Below are positions 54,596-63,958 of a stretch of DNA of 64,000 bases, piece after piece. Made by a program: the position numbers and the translations under genes. The notes under the pieces were generated by a model. It made no database searches and was not told where the DNA came from. It worked only from the letters and a program-made list of their open reading frames with translations. The first letter of the stretch is position 1. Every line of letters starts with the position of its first letter. The stretch comes from WRHT01 sp031550525. Lineage in GTDB: Bacteria; Desulfobacterota; Desulfovibrionia; Desulfovibrionales; Desulfovibrionaceae. The stretch is taken from assembly GCA_031550525.1 (NCBI GenBank), contig JAVBON010000004.1:124001-188000 (forward strand). Direction: 5' to 3'.

Positions 54596-56104
54596 CTAAG
54601 CCTTAAAGCTCTTTTTAAATTCCCCTAGGGCGGCAGACAGTCTGTCTTCAAGTCCTTTGTCCAATGCCTTCTTTTCGGCAATATCGTTAAGAATATCGGG
54701 CTTGCTCATGCGCAGGAATTCCAGATACTCAATTTCAAAGCGGCTGATGGCTTCGAGCGGGACATCATCCATAAAGCCTTTGTTGGCGGCATAAATTGAG
54801 GCAACCTGCTCATATGCCGTCATGGGCTTGTATTGGGGCTGCTTCAAAAGCTCAACCAAGCGCGCGCCGCGGTTAAGTTTGGCCTGAGTGGCTTTATCCA
54901 GGTCGGATCCGAACTGGGCAAAAGCGGCCAACTCGCGGTACTGCGCAAGGTCAAGGCGCAAAGTGCCGGCAACCTGCTTCATGGCCTTAATCTGGGCGGC
55001 ACCGCCCACGCGGGACACCGAAAGGCCAACGTTTACAGCGGGACGTATGCCGGAGTTGAACAGGTTTGGCTCAAGGTACACCTGACCATCGGTAATGGAT
55101 ATAACGTTGGTCGGGATGTAGGCGGAAACGTCGCCTGCCTGCGTTTCAATAATGGGCAGAGCCGTAAGGGAACCAGCGCCACGATCGTCGGAGAGCTTGG
55201 CCGCGCGTTCCAGCAAACGGGAGTGCAGGTAAAAAACGTCGCCGGGGAAAGCTTCACGTCCTGGAGGACGGCGGAGCAGCAGGGACATCTGCCTGTAAGC
55301 CACGGCCTGTTTGGAAAGGTCGTCGTAAACGATAAGGGCGTGCTTGCCGTTATCGCGGTAGTATTCGGCCATGGTGCAACCGGAGTAGGCGGCTATGTAC
55401 TGCAAAGGCGCCGGATCGGAAGCGGTGGCCGATATAATGGTGGTGTATTCAAGGGCGCCGTATTTGCGCAAGGTTTCCGCAACCAGGGCAACGTTGGCTT
55501 TTTTCTGGCCGATAGCCACATAAAAGCAGTGAATATCGGTATCTTTCTGGGCCAGAATGGCGTCGATGCACACGGCGGTTTTTCCGGTCTGACGGTCGCC
55601 AATTATAAGCTCGCGCTGGCCACGGCCAATAGGCGTCATGGCGTCAATGGCCTTTATGCCGGTGGGCATGGGCTCATGCACGGGCTTTCTGGCGATAATG
55701 CCGGGCGCTTTAATTTCCACCGGGCGGGTTTGTTTGGATTCAACCGGACCCAGACCGTCAATGGGGTTGCCGAGGGGGTCAAGCACACGACCCATAATGG
55801 CGTCACCAACGGGCACGGAGAAAATCTTGCCGGTACGTTTAACTATGTCGCCTTCCTTGATGCCGGTATCTGGGCCGAGCAAGGCCACGCCGACGTTGTC
55901 TTCTTCAAGGTTGAGCGTCATGCCCATAATACCGCCGGGAAATTCGAGAAGCTCCATGGACATGGCGTTTTTCACGCCGTAAACGCGGGCGATGCCGTCA
56001 CCGACATATAGCACAGTGCCGGTTTCGCTCATCTCCACGCGTTGATCGAAGTTTTCGATCTGCGATTCGATAATCTTGCTGATTTCTTCCACTTTAATCT
56101 GCAT
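54596..56104 (-). CDS. atpA: ATP synthase F1 alpha subunit
   Basis: 502-residue non-catalytic nucleotide-binding subunit. Walker A GDRQTGKTA is near residue 169, and VGLSVSRVGGAAQIKAMKQV carries the conserved serine-arginine pair. MQIKVEEISKIIESQI is the usual N-terminus, so the ATG at 56104 is preferred; an in-frame GTG four codons earlier overlaps the atpH stop. Part of the continuous minus-strand atp operon. Confidence 0.98.
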   Translation of the reverse strand: MQIKVEEISKIIESQIENFDQRVEMSETGTVLYVGDGIARVYGVKNAMSMELLEFPGGIMGMTLNLEEDNVGVALLGPDTGIKEGDIVKRTGKIFSVPVGDAIMGRVLDPLGNPIDGLGPVESKQTRPVEIKAPGIIARKPVHEPMPTGIKAIDAMTPIGRGQRELIIGDRQTGKTAVCIDAILAQKDTDIHCFYVAIGQKKANVALVAETLRKYGALEYTTIISATASDPAPLQYIAAYSGCTMAEYYRDNGKHALIVYDDLSKQAVAYRQMSLLLRRPPGREAFPGDVFYLHSRLLERAAKLSDDRGAGSLTALPIIETQAGDVSAYIPTNVISITDGQVYLEPNLFNSGIRPAVNVGLSVSRVGGAAQIKAMKQVAGTLRLDLAQYRELAAFAQFGSDLDKATQAKLNRGARLVELLKQPQYKPMTAYEQVASIYAANKGFMDDVPLEAISRFEIEYLEFLRMSKPDILNDIAEKKALDKGLEDRLSAALGEFKKSFKA

Positions 56105-56108
56105 GGCC

Positions 56109-56660
56109 CTACTCACCCCTCTTGATCTGTTCTTTCAGGATGGAAAGCTGCGCGCGCAGGCTGGCATCCAACACCTGGTCGCCTACCTTTAACAGGACCC
56201 CGCCCAAAAGCGACGGATCCACCGAGTAGCTGAGAGCCAGGTCGTGCTTTACCTGCTTTTCCAACTGCTCATGCACAGTCTTTCGTTTTGTTTCACTAAG
56301 TTCCACGGCGGTAACTAGCTCTCCGCGGATTATTCCTTTTTCAGCATCCAACAATTCGCCGAAGATGCCCGCAATGGCAGGCAGGTAAGCAAGGCGGCCT
56401 TTTTCGGCCAACAGGCGGCAAAAGCTCTGCGTGCTTTTATTTGCCTTAAGCTCCATCAAAAATGCCGTGGTTACCTTTTCTTTATCTTCGGCTGTAAAAA
56501 GCGGATTTTTATACAACTGCGAGAGTTCTTTTGATGCCGTAATAGCTTCGCGCAGTACGGCAAGGTCCTCTTTCAGCTTTTCCAGTTCCGGCAGGCCCTT
56601 CTTTTTGCCTACGGCAAAAAAGGCGCGGGCATACCTGCGTGCTACAATTTCGCTGCTCAA
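56109..56660 (-). CDS. atpH: ATP synthase F1 delta subunit
   Basis: 183-residue OSCP-type stator subunit. ARRYARAFFAVGKKKG at the N-terminus and the C-terminal VDPSLLGGVLLKVGDQVLDASLR segment are diagnostic. The start is TTG and overlaps the atpF stop (TTGA), with AAGGTGG upstream, so translation is coupled. Confidence 0.96.
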   Translation of the reverse strand: MSSEIVARRYARAFFAVGKKKGLPELEKLKEDLAVLREAITASKELSQLYKNPLFTAEDKEKVTTAFLMELKANKSTQSFCRLLAEKGRLAYLPAIAGIFGELLDAEKGIIRGELVTAVELSETKRKTVHEQLEKQVKHDLALSYSVDPSLLGGVLLKVGDQVLDASLRAQLSILKEQIKRGE

Positions 56661-57223
56661 TTCAGCACCACCTTGGTTAAGCTTTTGTTGATGAGTTTGT
56701 CATGCTCTTTGGCGTCAAGACGCTCGCGCAGCAGTTTTTCCGTTGCCGCGACAATTTCTTCCGCCATTTCGGCGCGCATATCTTCCATAATCTTGTCCAC
56801 TTCGTTCTGAGCGGTGACTTTGGCTTGCGCTATAAGCTGCCGGGCGGTTTTTTCCGCTTTGACTATAATTTCGGACTTGAGGGCCTCGCCCTGCGCCTTG
56901 TAACTGGCAAGTATGGCCTGGCGTTCTTTATCCAGGTTGATAATTTGCGCTTCAACCTCTTTAAGGTGCTTGGCAGCCTGATCTTTGGCGCGCTCAAGCT
57001 CGGAAAGCTCAGTGGATATTTTCTGGCTGCGGCCGGTAAGAGCGGCTTTAATTTTTCCGCCGGCGGCATACCATATAACAGCTATGAACATGGCAAAGTT
57101 GAATGTTCTGAAGCCAAAGTCCACCCATTCGTTATGCGAGCCGCGCCCCATTATAAAAGCCGCAACGCACATAACAAAAACGACTGCAACTACAACTTTG
57201 ACCTTACTTTTAGATGCGCCCAC
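56657..57223 (-). CDS. atpF: ATP synthase F0 subunit b
   Basis: 188-residue peripheral-stalk subunit. Two hydrophobic stretches (residues 8-26 and 38-54) are followed by a long charged coiled coil (about 70-170). The first stretch may act as a signal or second anchor, as in other deltaproteobacterial b subunits. GTG start, with GGGAGG 7 bases upstream. Paired with the b'-type gene before it. Confidence 0.93.
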   Translation of the reverse strand: MGASKSKVKVVVAVVFVMCVAAFIMGRGSHNEWVDFGFRTFNFAMFIAVIWYAAGGKIKAALTGRSQKISTELSELERAKDQAAKHLKEVEAQIINLDKERQAILASYKAQGEALKSEIIVKAEKTARQLIAQAKVTAQNEVDKIMEDMRAEMAEEIVAATEKLLRERLDAKEHDKLINKSLTKVVLN

Positions 57224-57252
57224 TTCTCAACCTCCCAACAATAAAGTACAAG

Positions 57253-57675
57253 CTATTCCAAAACCTTGGCGAGAACATTGCCGGCAAACCGGTTTACCTT
57301 GCCGCGCAACTCTCTGATTGCATCTTCAGACTCTTGAGCCACTTCCTTACGGGATTTTTGCAGAAAGCTCTGAGCCTCGTTTTGGGCTTCTTCCAAAATG
57401 GCCTGCTCGGTTTGAACGCCCTGCTGCCTGACGGCATCGCGCTGCTCCGCAGCCAAAGCGCGGGCGGCATCAAGCTCCGCCTCATACCTTTTAAGGCGCG
57501 AGGCGGCGTCTTCATTAAATTTTCCGGCATCGGCAATCATGCCGTCCACCAAGTCGCGGCGTTGCTTGAGGATGCCCCTGATGGGACGGATGAGAACAAA
57601 ATTCAGGACTATCAGAGCAATAATGAAATTAACTATCTGAATGACAAGGGTAATATCCAGATTAATACTTACCAT
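57253..57675 (-). CDS. atpF': ATP synthase F0 subunit b'
   Basis: 140-residue second b-type stalk subunit, with one N-terminal helix (LVIQIVNFIIALIVLNFVLI) and a coiled coil containing RPIRGILKQRRDLVDGMI. AGGAAG precedes the ATG. A b/b' pair implies a heterodimeric peripheral stalk. First gene of the atp group; a and c subunit genes are not adjacent. Confidence 0.92.
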   Translation of the reverse strand: MVSINLDITLVIQIVNFIIALIVLNFVLIRPIRGILKQRRDLVDGMIADAGKFNEDAASRLKRYEAELDAARALAAEQRDAVRQQGVQTEQAILEEAQNEAQSFLQKSRKEVAQESEDAIRELRGKVNRFAGNVLAKVLE

Positions 57676-57787
57676 ACTGCTTCCTGAAAAAGTTAGGGGT
57701 TATATGACTTATAAATTTTGCTTTGCCTTAAACCATTCAGCCAGAATTGTCAAAAGGCAAAATAACTAAAAAGCAAGAATATTTGCG

Positions 57788-58186
57788 CTATTCCGGCAAA
57801 TCCTCTAACTGCGCGCCTTGTGCTTTTTGGCGCTTGCCGCACTCGGCCAGCGGCTCTTTGGTCATTTGCACCGTGCCTTGCAGGGTGGCTCCTTCCTCCA
57901 TAACCAATACCGGGGTAACAATGTTGCCGGTAAGAAAAGCGGTTTTGTGCATGGTAGTTTGCTTGCTCACTACAATATCACCGTCTATTTTTCCGCTAAG
58001 TATGAGCTGAGCCACATTTATATTGCCGGACACGCGCGCGTCTTTACCCAAAATAAGTGTGCCTTCGGAGCTGATCTCGCCGGTAAACTCGCCGTCTATG
58101 CGCACGGAACCAGCGAAAGAAAGCTTTCCGTTATAGGAAGTGTCCGTACCCAGAAAGGCGTTGAATTTTGATTCGTCTTTGCTCAT
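57788..58186 (-). CDS. Bactofilin (polymer-forming cytoskeletal protein)
   Basis: 132 residues with a DUF583 beta-helix core (about 12-115) of repeating glycine- and valine-rich turns, for example SFAGSVRIDGEFTGEISSEG and AQLILSGKIDGDIVVS. Bactofilins form nucleotide-free filaments at the membrane and help set cell shape. ACGGAG lies 7 bases before the ATG at 58186; a frame five codons longer lacks a site. Its place between rodA and the atp genes, downstream of mre/mrd, fits a role in morphogenesis. Confidence 0.93.
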   Translation of the reverse strand: MSKDESKFNAFLGTDTSYNGKLSFAGSVRIDGEFTGEISSEGTLILGKDARVSGNINVAQLILSGKIDGDIVVSKQTTMHKTAFLTGNIVTPVLVMEEGATLQGTVQMTKEPLAECGKRQKAQGAQLEDLPE

Positions 58187-58229
58187 GAAAAACTCCGTCA
58201 CCGTATTTTATATGCTTGCTGTAGTAAAA

Positions 58230-59360
58230 CTAAACCGACCTGAACACATAGCGGCGCATGGAAATATTAAGCACCAGCCCCACCAGGCAAAAATTGACTA
58301 TAGTGGCGCTGCCCCCGTAACTTATGAATGGTAAGGGTATACCAACAACGGGCAACATGCCAAGCACCATTCCTATATTTATTAAAATTTGCCAGAAAAA
58401 ATAGAAGAAAATTCCGGCTGTGAGTATGCCGCCAAACTTGTCTTTGGCATCGCGCGCAGTGGCGTAGATGCTGAGCAAAAACATGCAGAATATGGCTACA
58501 AGCCCTATATTGCCGACAAAGCCCCATTCTTCTCCAAACACCGCGACTGCAAAGTCGGTATGCTTGGCGGGCAGAAAGCGCAGCTTGCTCTGGGTGCCTT
58601 CAAGGTACCCCTTGCCCCATACCTGGCCTGAGCCGATGGCTATTTCCGACTGGCGGTTCTGGTAAACGGCGTTGTCGCCCGCCTGTTCCGGATTTATAAA
58701 ACCGATAATACGCTGCCGTTGATAATCCAAAAGGTTGGGAATTACAAGCTTTGCCATAACAACCGGGCTTAAAATCAAAATAACTATGCCCACCTTGATT
58801 ATCTGCGCCTTTACGCCGCGAAACAAAACCATGCCGCCGGCGATTAAAAGGATAATCATGGCCGTGCCAAGGTCCGGCTGCTTAAGCACCAGCATGGTCG
58901 GCACCATTATCACGCCCAGAACTATGAACAGTTCTTTCCAGCCAAGCGGATCTTTGCCCCTGGCCAGCATTTTGGCGGCAAGCAGCATAACGCTTATTTT
59001 CACAGCCTCGCTGGGTTGAAAACGAATCGGCCCCAGTTCAAGCCAGCGTTTGGCCCCTCCGCCGTGGCTGCCCATAAGAAGCACCAGCAGCAATACGCAT
59101 ATGGATAAAAACAGCAGAATTTCAGCCATGGAAGAAAGCCGGTGATAATCAAACAACATGCAGGCCAACATGCAGCCAAAGCCTGCGGCCACCCATAAAA
59201 ACTGCTTTTGAAAATACGGGGCCACGCTTATGCCGTCTTCAATGCGCACGGCGCTGGCCGAATAAAGATTGGCCATGCCTGTTACCACCAGAACCAGCGT
59301 AAAGAACACCAGCACCCAGTTGGCTTTTAAAAAAATGCGTTTTTCCATGCCCTGCGTCAT
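58230..59360 (-). CDS. rodA: Peptidoglycan glycosyltransferase RodA
   Basis: 376-residue SEDS polymerase with ten helices that elongates glycan strands in the side wall together with PBP2. The FQPSEAVKISVMLLAAKML segment, KQPDLGTAMIILLIAGG (the catalytic aspartate loop) and the C-terminal GIPLPFISYGGSATI are conserved. It starts 12 bases after the mrdA stop. An ATG four codons in is an alternative start. Confidence 0.95.
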   Translation of the reverse strand: MTQGMEKRIFLKANWVLVFFTLVLVVTGMANLYSASAVRIEDGISVAPYFQKQFLWVAAGFGCMLACMLFDYHRLSSMAEILLFLSICVLLLVLLMGSHGGGAKRWLELGPIRFQPSEAVKISVMLLAAKMLARGKDPLGWKELFIVLGVIMVPTMLVLKQPDLGTAMIILLIAGGMVLFRGVKAQIIKVGIVILILSPVVMAKLVIPNLLDYQRQRIIGFINPEQAGDNAVYQNRQSEIAIGSGQVWGKGYLEGTQSKLRFLPAKHTDFAVAVFGEEWGFVGNIGLVAIFCMFLLSIYATARDAKDKFGGILTAGIFFYFFWQILINIGMVLGMLPVVGIPLPFISYGGSATIVNFCLVGLVLNISMRRYVFRSV

Positions 59361-59372
59361 AATAGCGAACTC

Positions 59373-61298
59373 TTAGCGTATGCTCTGCCTGGACGTTTTT
59401 TTCAAAAATCTTTCCCATTGTTCCGAGGCGCGTATAATCTCGTCTATCTCGGCGTCGTCCTCAGCGTTTTGCTGCACAACGTAGCCTGAAGCGGCCACGT
59501 TGCGTCTGGGGGAATCGGCATGGCTTTTGTCATTGAACAAATGCTCATACACAAGCCGGGCCACGGGACCGGCGGAAGAGCTGCCGCCGCCGCCATGCTC
59601 CACCATTACAATTACCACGTACTTTTTATCGCCCTTTATGCCCCAGGTGGCTATCCAGGCATGGTCGCGGTGCTGGTAGAGCATTTCTTCGGTTTTGAGG
59701 CGGGTGTCGCCAACGGCCACAACCTGCGCGGTGCCTGTTTTGCCTCCCATTATGGCGTCACTGCGCAAAACGCGCCGGGCGGTGCCGTGCTGGTCTTCAA
59801 CCGTGCTGCGCATGGCGTTTACAACAAACTCCCTGTCCTTGGCGGTGGAGGGAGTGCGGCCTACTATTACCGGTTCCGCCCCGTCGAGCAGCAGCGGCTT
59901 CATCAGCTTGCCGCCGTTAAGCAGCGAGCTTACATAAACGGCCATTTGCACGGGCGTGACCAAGGTATACCCCTGGCCTATGGAAGCGTTAATTGTTTCA
60001 CCACGCTGCCACGGCTCGCCGCGCATGGCCATTTTCCATTCGCGGCCCGGAACAACACCAGTTTTTTCGTAAGGCAAATCAATGCCTGTAAGGTGCCCGA
60101 AACCGGAGGCGCGCGCAAACTCGGTAATTTTGTCTATGCCTACGCGGTCGGCCATTTGGTAATAGTATACGTCGCAAGATTCAACAAGGGACTTGAGCAT
60201 GTCAACCTTGCCGTGGCCCCCGCCGCGCCAGCAACGGAAAGTGCGGTTGCCCAGCTTGAACTCGCCGGTGCAGGTAACGGTTTCGTCCGGGCTGATGCCC
60301 TCGCGCAAAAGCATGGGGGCCATCATGAGCTTCCAGATAGACCCCGGAGGGTAAACGCTTTGGATAACGCGGTTCTGCAGAGGATGGCGCTCGTCATTGA
60401 CAAGTTTGGCCCACACTTCCGGCTTTAACCGTCCAAAAATATTGCTGTCGTAAGAAGGCGCAGTCACCAGGGCGCGTAATTTTCCGGTATCAGGCTCCAT
60501 TACCACTATGCAGCCTGAATGTTCGCCCAAGGCGGCAGTAGCGGCTTTTTGCAAGTCCACATCCAACGAAAGGTGAATATCCTCTCCTCCCTTTGGATCG
60601 CTTTCATTTATCTGAACCAGAGGGCGCCCCAACGCATCCACCTCCAGCGAGGTTTTGCCCTTGGTGCCGCGCAGGCGTTCTTCCAACACCTTTTCCAGGC
60701 CTTGCCGCCCTATTATATCGCCACGCACCAGCGCCTTGTTTTTTTTCAGCTCGTCAGGCGAGGCCAAAGCCACATAGCCCAGCACATGCGCGAACATTTC
60801 GCCGTGCGTGTAAAAACGGCGCTGTTGCGAAATAACGGTAATGCCCGGCCAGTTGATAAGCTGGCTTTCAATACGGGCAATCTGCTCAAACTTTACGTCG
60901 TGTGTAAGAATAACAGGTGTGAAGCTGGGCACGCGGTCCGCAATGCTGGCCTGATACAGACGTTGCAGTTTGCCCAGCGGCTCGCCGGTCCACTGGCTTA
61001 TTTTGGATAAAGTCGAAGGAATATCCGGGCAGTCTTCACGCACCAGAGCCACGGCGTATGAGGGCAGGTTTTCCGCCAAAATTACGCCTTTGTCATCCAG
61101 CACCAAACCTCTGTTGGCGTACACAAGCTGCTCGCGCCAACGGTTGGCGTGGGCTCTTTGCGCGTTTTGCTCGCCTGACAAAATCTGCAAATACCAAAAG
61201 CGCAGCACCAGCAGGCAGAACAACAGCAGCACCAGCACCTGCAGCATAAGCAGCCCATATTTGGGCGGCTGGTATCCTTCTTCTATGCTAATACGCAT
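59373..61298 (-). CDS. mrdA: Penicillin-binding protein 2
   Basis: 641-residue class B transpeptidase of the elongasome. One N-terminal membrane helix (about 17-38) is followed by the dimerisation domain with RGLVLDDKGVILAENLPSY. The transpeptidase domain has SIWK (about 319), the SCD region LVESCDVYYYQMADRVG and KTGTAQ (about 518). The C-terminus is extended by about 50 acidic and basic residues. The start overlaps the mreD stop by 11 bases. Confidence 0.96.
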   Translation of the reverse strand: MRISIEEGYQPPKYGLLMLQVLVLLLFCLLVLRFWYLQILSGEQNAQRAHANRWREQLVYANRGLVLDDKGVILAENLPSYAVALVREDCPDIPSTLSKISQWTGEPLGKLQRLYQASIADRVPSFTPVILTHDVKFEQIARIESQLINWPGITVISQQRRFYTHGEMFAHVLGYVALASPDELKKNKALVRGDIIGRQGLEKVLEERLRGTKGKTSLEVDALGRPLVQINESDPKGGEDIHLSLDVDLQKAATAALGEHSGCIVVMEPDTGKLRALVTAPSYDSNIFGRLKPEVWAKLVNDERHPLQNRVIQSVYPPGSIWKLMMAPMLLREGISPDETVTCTGEFKLGNRTFRCWRGGGHGKVDMLKSLVESCDVYYYQMADRVGIDKITEFARASGFGHLTGIDLPYEKTGVVPGREWKMAMRGEPWQRGETINASIGQGYTLVTPVQMAVYVSSLLNGGKLMKPLLLDGAEPVIVGRTPSTAKDREFVVNAMRSTVEDQHGTARRVLRSDAIMGGKTGTAQVVAVGDTRLKTEEMLYQHRDHAWIATWGIKGDKKYVVIVMVEHGGGGSSSAGPVARLVYEHLFNDKSHADSPRRNVAASGYVVQQNAEDDAEIDEIIRASEQWERFLKKTSRQSIR

Positions 61299-61752
61299 CG
61301 CTTACCAACATGCGGCGGGTTTTGTCCGCCACAAACCATATTACCGGCGTGCACACAATTTGCAGAACATAAGTGCCCAGCATAAACTGCGAATCAAAGG
61401 GCAACGGCTGCAAAAGCCCCATGGCCGCAGAAATTAACGCCCGGCTTACCCCCATGGATATGGACAGGATGAGTATGAACATGAGGTTGCCGGACATAAA
61501 AAACCAGCCGCCGATATAATAGGCGGCTATAACTGTGCTGTACCAGATAATTGAAGCCCCGAAGGGCAAAGTGCCGGTGCCTTCTTGTATTACCACGCAA
61601 ATAAGCAGAAAGACGACTGTTTGCTGTTTGTTGCCGGCATTAAGGCAAACAATCAGAGCAGGCACCAGGGCATCAAGCCCCGGAAACCATTTTTGCAGCC
61701 AGATTCCGGCTATTATATAGACAGCCCACCACAGAATATTGGCCGAGGTCAT
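61288..61752 (-). CDS. mreD: Rod shape-determining protein MreD
   Basis: 154-residue protein with five predicted transmembrane helices. The sequence is poorly conserved, as usual for MreD, and the call rests on topology, length and position between mreC and mrdA. It overlaps mrdA by 11 bases. Confidence 0.88.
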   Translation of the reverse strand: MTSANILWWAVYIIAGIWLQKWFPGLDALVPALIVCLNAGNKQQTVVFLLICVVIQEGTGTLPFGASIIWYSTVIAAYYIGGWFFMSGNLMFILILSISMGVSRALISAAMGLLQPLPFDSQFMLGTYVLQIVCTPVIWFVADKTRRMLVSDAY

Positions 61753-61800
61753 GGCTATGCTCCGTGTTCAGGGCGCACGGCGCCGCCTAAAGGCAAAGAG

Positions 61801-61821
61801 ACAATTATGAAATGCCTTCTA
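61801..61821. repeat. Solo copy of the 238-bp element's terminal sequence
   Basis: ATTATGAAATGCCTTCTA at 61804-61821 differs at few positions from the right end of the element at 37892-38129 (ATTTATGAAATGACTTCTA). It spans the mreC stop codon. No facing copy was found nearby. Confidence 0.4.
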
Positions 61822-62751
61822 GCCATTTGCCATCTCTCTGGCCGCCTCGTCAGGCAGGGCGTCAAGCTCCGGCACGTCCGGCAATATGTCTATATCCTTG
61901 AAGGGCTCGTACAACAACTCGTCCGGCCTGCCGCCTTTGGGCGGAACAAGCACTATAACTTCTTCAAGCCTGGATAAATTCGCCACAGGAGAGGAGGTGA
62001 TACGCGGAAAAAGCGTATCTTTATCATAAACAACAGTTTCCACCCTTGCGGCGGGCATGCCTTTGGGCATTATGCCGTCAATGCCGGAGCAGACCAACAG
62101 CTCGCCGGGCAGCATATTGGTGTTGGGCGATACATATTGGACCATAAGAGCGTTGTTGGCGCCAGCGCCTGCAAGAATACCGCGCACACGGCTTTGCTGC
62201 CCCACCACGGCCACTCTGAATGAGGGATCTGTAAGCAGCAGTACGGTGGAACCGTGCGGAGAGGCATGATAAACGCGGCCCACCAGGCCTTGCGCCGTAA
62301 TAACGGGAGAACCTGGCGTCGCTCCGCCCAAAAAACCCTTGTTGAGCATTACGCTGTTAAGGGCAGCCTGTGGGCCGAATTTGCCCGCTATTACTCTGGC
62401 CCCGGTTTTCTCCCATGGCGAAACCGGCGGCAAATCGAAAAACTCGCGCAGGCGCAGCAGCTCCTGCTGGTCTTCGTGCGCTTGCACCAGGCTTTGGCGC
62501 GTGGCGCTCAGTTCTTCCACCAGGCGCGCGTTTTCGTCAGCCACATCAACCAGCGCGAAGTAGCTGTCCACAAAATGCGAGCCCCTGTCTTTAAGCCATA
62601 CGCCGGGGGCGATAACCTGACGGGTAACCTCAAGGCCGCTCATGCTGAACAGACGCGAGAGGTTACCGGTTCTGGCATCCCAGGTGTAAAGGGCAAGAAA
62701 GCAACTGAGGGCCAGCCCGAAAAAGGCTATGAGTCTCTTCAGATTAAACAC
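61819..62751 (-). CDS. mreC: Rod shape-determining protein MreC
   Basis: 310-residue periplasmic scaffold linking MreB to the cell-wall enzymes. An N-terminal anchor helix (about 7-22) is followed by a coiled coil (about 75-110) and the two-barrel MreC domain with GVTPGSPVITAQGLVGRVYH-like sequence (here GGATPGSPVITAQGLVGRVY). GTG start one base after the mreB stop. The last 25 residues are acidic, and the stop lies in sequence resembling a repeat terminus. Confidence 0.94.
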   Translation of the reverse strand: MFNLKRLIAFFGLALSCFLALYTWDARTGNLSRLFSMSGLEVTRQVIAPGVWLKDRGSHFVDSYFALVDVADENARLVEELSATRQSLVQAHEDQQELLRLREFFDLPPVSPWEKTGARVIAGKFGPQAALNSVMLNKGFLGGATPGSPVITAQGLVGRVYHASPHGSTVLLLTDPSFRVAVVGQQSRVRGILAGAGANNALMVQYVSPNTNMLPGELLVCSGIDGIMPKGMPAARVETVVYDKDTLFPRITSSPVANLSRLEEVIVLVPPKGGRPDELLYEPFKDIDILPDVPELDALPDEAAREMANG

Positions 62752-62752
62752 G

Positions 62753-63793
62753 TTAGTCTATGCAAACTTCTTTAAGAATATGGATGTTATCAAGGGCTTT
62801 ACCGGTTCCGAGTACAACGGTGGAAAGTGGATCATCCACCACGGTAATGGGCAGCATGGTTTCTTCGCGCAGGAGCTGATCCAACCCTTTAAGCAACGCG
62901 CCGCCGCCGGTAAGCACTATGCCGCGGTCGACTATATCGGCGGCCAGTTCCGGCGGGGTCTGCTCCAGAGCTATGCGCACGCCCTGCACTATGCTGTCCA
63001 CCTGTTCCGCAATGGCTTTGCGCACCTCTTCGGAGGTGATGATAATATTCTGCGGAATGCCCGTAACAAGGTCGCGGCCTTTTACTTCCACTTCCTGCTC
63101 CGTAGCCATGGGGTAAGCCGAGGCAATGGACATTTTTATGACCTCGGCGGTGGAGTCGCCTATAAGCAAATTATATTTGCGTTTAATGTGGGTTTTAATG
63201 GCTTCGTCCATTTTGTCTCCGCCCACGCGCACGGACTTGGAGTAAACAATGCCGGAAAGAGAGATTATGGCTACCTCGGTGGTGCCGCCGCCTATATCCA
63301 CCACCATGTTTGAGGTAGGCTCCTGAATGGGCAGGTTGGCCCCTATGGCAGCGGCCATGGGTTCTTCTATAAGATACACCTCGCGGGCTCCGGCGCTGAG
63401 GCAGGACTCTTTAACTGCCCTCTTCTCCACCTGCGTTATGCCGGTGGGCACGCACACCATAATGCGCGGGCGTACAAGGCGGCGGTTGTGGTGCACCTTG
63501 GAAATGAAAAATCTGAGCATGGCCTCGGCGGTTTCAAAGTCGGCTATAACGCCGTCTTTCATGGGGCGAATGGCTTCAATATTGCCTGGCACTTTACCGA
63601 GCATGTCTTTGGCTTCTTGTCCCACGGCCAGAATACTGCTGCCGCCGCGTGAATCCTTTTTTACCGCAACAACGGAAGGCTCGCGCAGCACTATGCCCTG
63701 CCCCTTGATATATATGCAGATATTGGCGGTACCCAAATCTATCGCAAGGTCGCTGGAGAACAAACCCAATACAGAATCCATTAATTTTGCCAT
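62753..63793 (-). CDS. mreB: Rod shape-determining protein MreB
   Basis: 346-residue actin homologue forming membrane-bound filaments that direct elongation. Phosphate loops SDLAIDLGTANICIY (about 14-28) and MVVDIGGGTTEVAIISL (about 160) and the adenosine motif GIVLTGGGALLKGLD (about 290) are intact. The start may be the ATG at 63793 or the one four codons in; both have weak ribosome-binding sites. First gene of the elongation cluster. Confidence 0.97.
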   Translation of the reverse strand: MAKLMDSVLGLFSSDLAIDLGTANICIYIKGQGIVLREPSVVAVKKDSRGGSSILAVGQEAKDMLGKVPGNIEAIRPMKDGVIADFETAEAMLRFFISKVHHNRRLVRPRIMVCVPTGITQVEKRAVKESCLSAGAREVYLIEEPMAAAIGANLPIQEPTSNMVVDIGGGTTEVAIISLSGIVYSKSVRVGGDKMDEAIKTHIKRKYNLLIGDSTAEVIKMSIASAYPMATEQEVEVKGRDLVTGIPQNIIITSEEVRKAIAEQVDSIVQGVRIALEQTPPELAADIVDRGIVLTGGGALLKGLDQLLREETMLPITVVDDPLSTVVLGTGKALDNIHILKEVCID

Positions 63794-63844
63794 TTCTCGC
63801 TTGCCTCACCACTATTTGTTTTAATCCGCAAAGGCGGAAATTAT

Positions 63845-63874
63845 TTCATATTAATGTGAACGACCACATGCCAA
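63845..63874 (-). promoter_or_regulatory. Possible promoter of the mreB cluster
   Basis: On the minus strand TTGGCA is followed after 18 bases by TATGAA, about 50 bases before the mreB start. A short ATGCC/GGCAT hairpin overlaps the upstream box. Confidence 0.35.
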
Positions 63875-63958
63875 AACGGCATCCATAAAATCGAGCAGGA
63901 TCACGCAGTAATCAAAATGCAAATTTTATTTTGTTAAGTTGGGAGGATACATGTAAAT

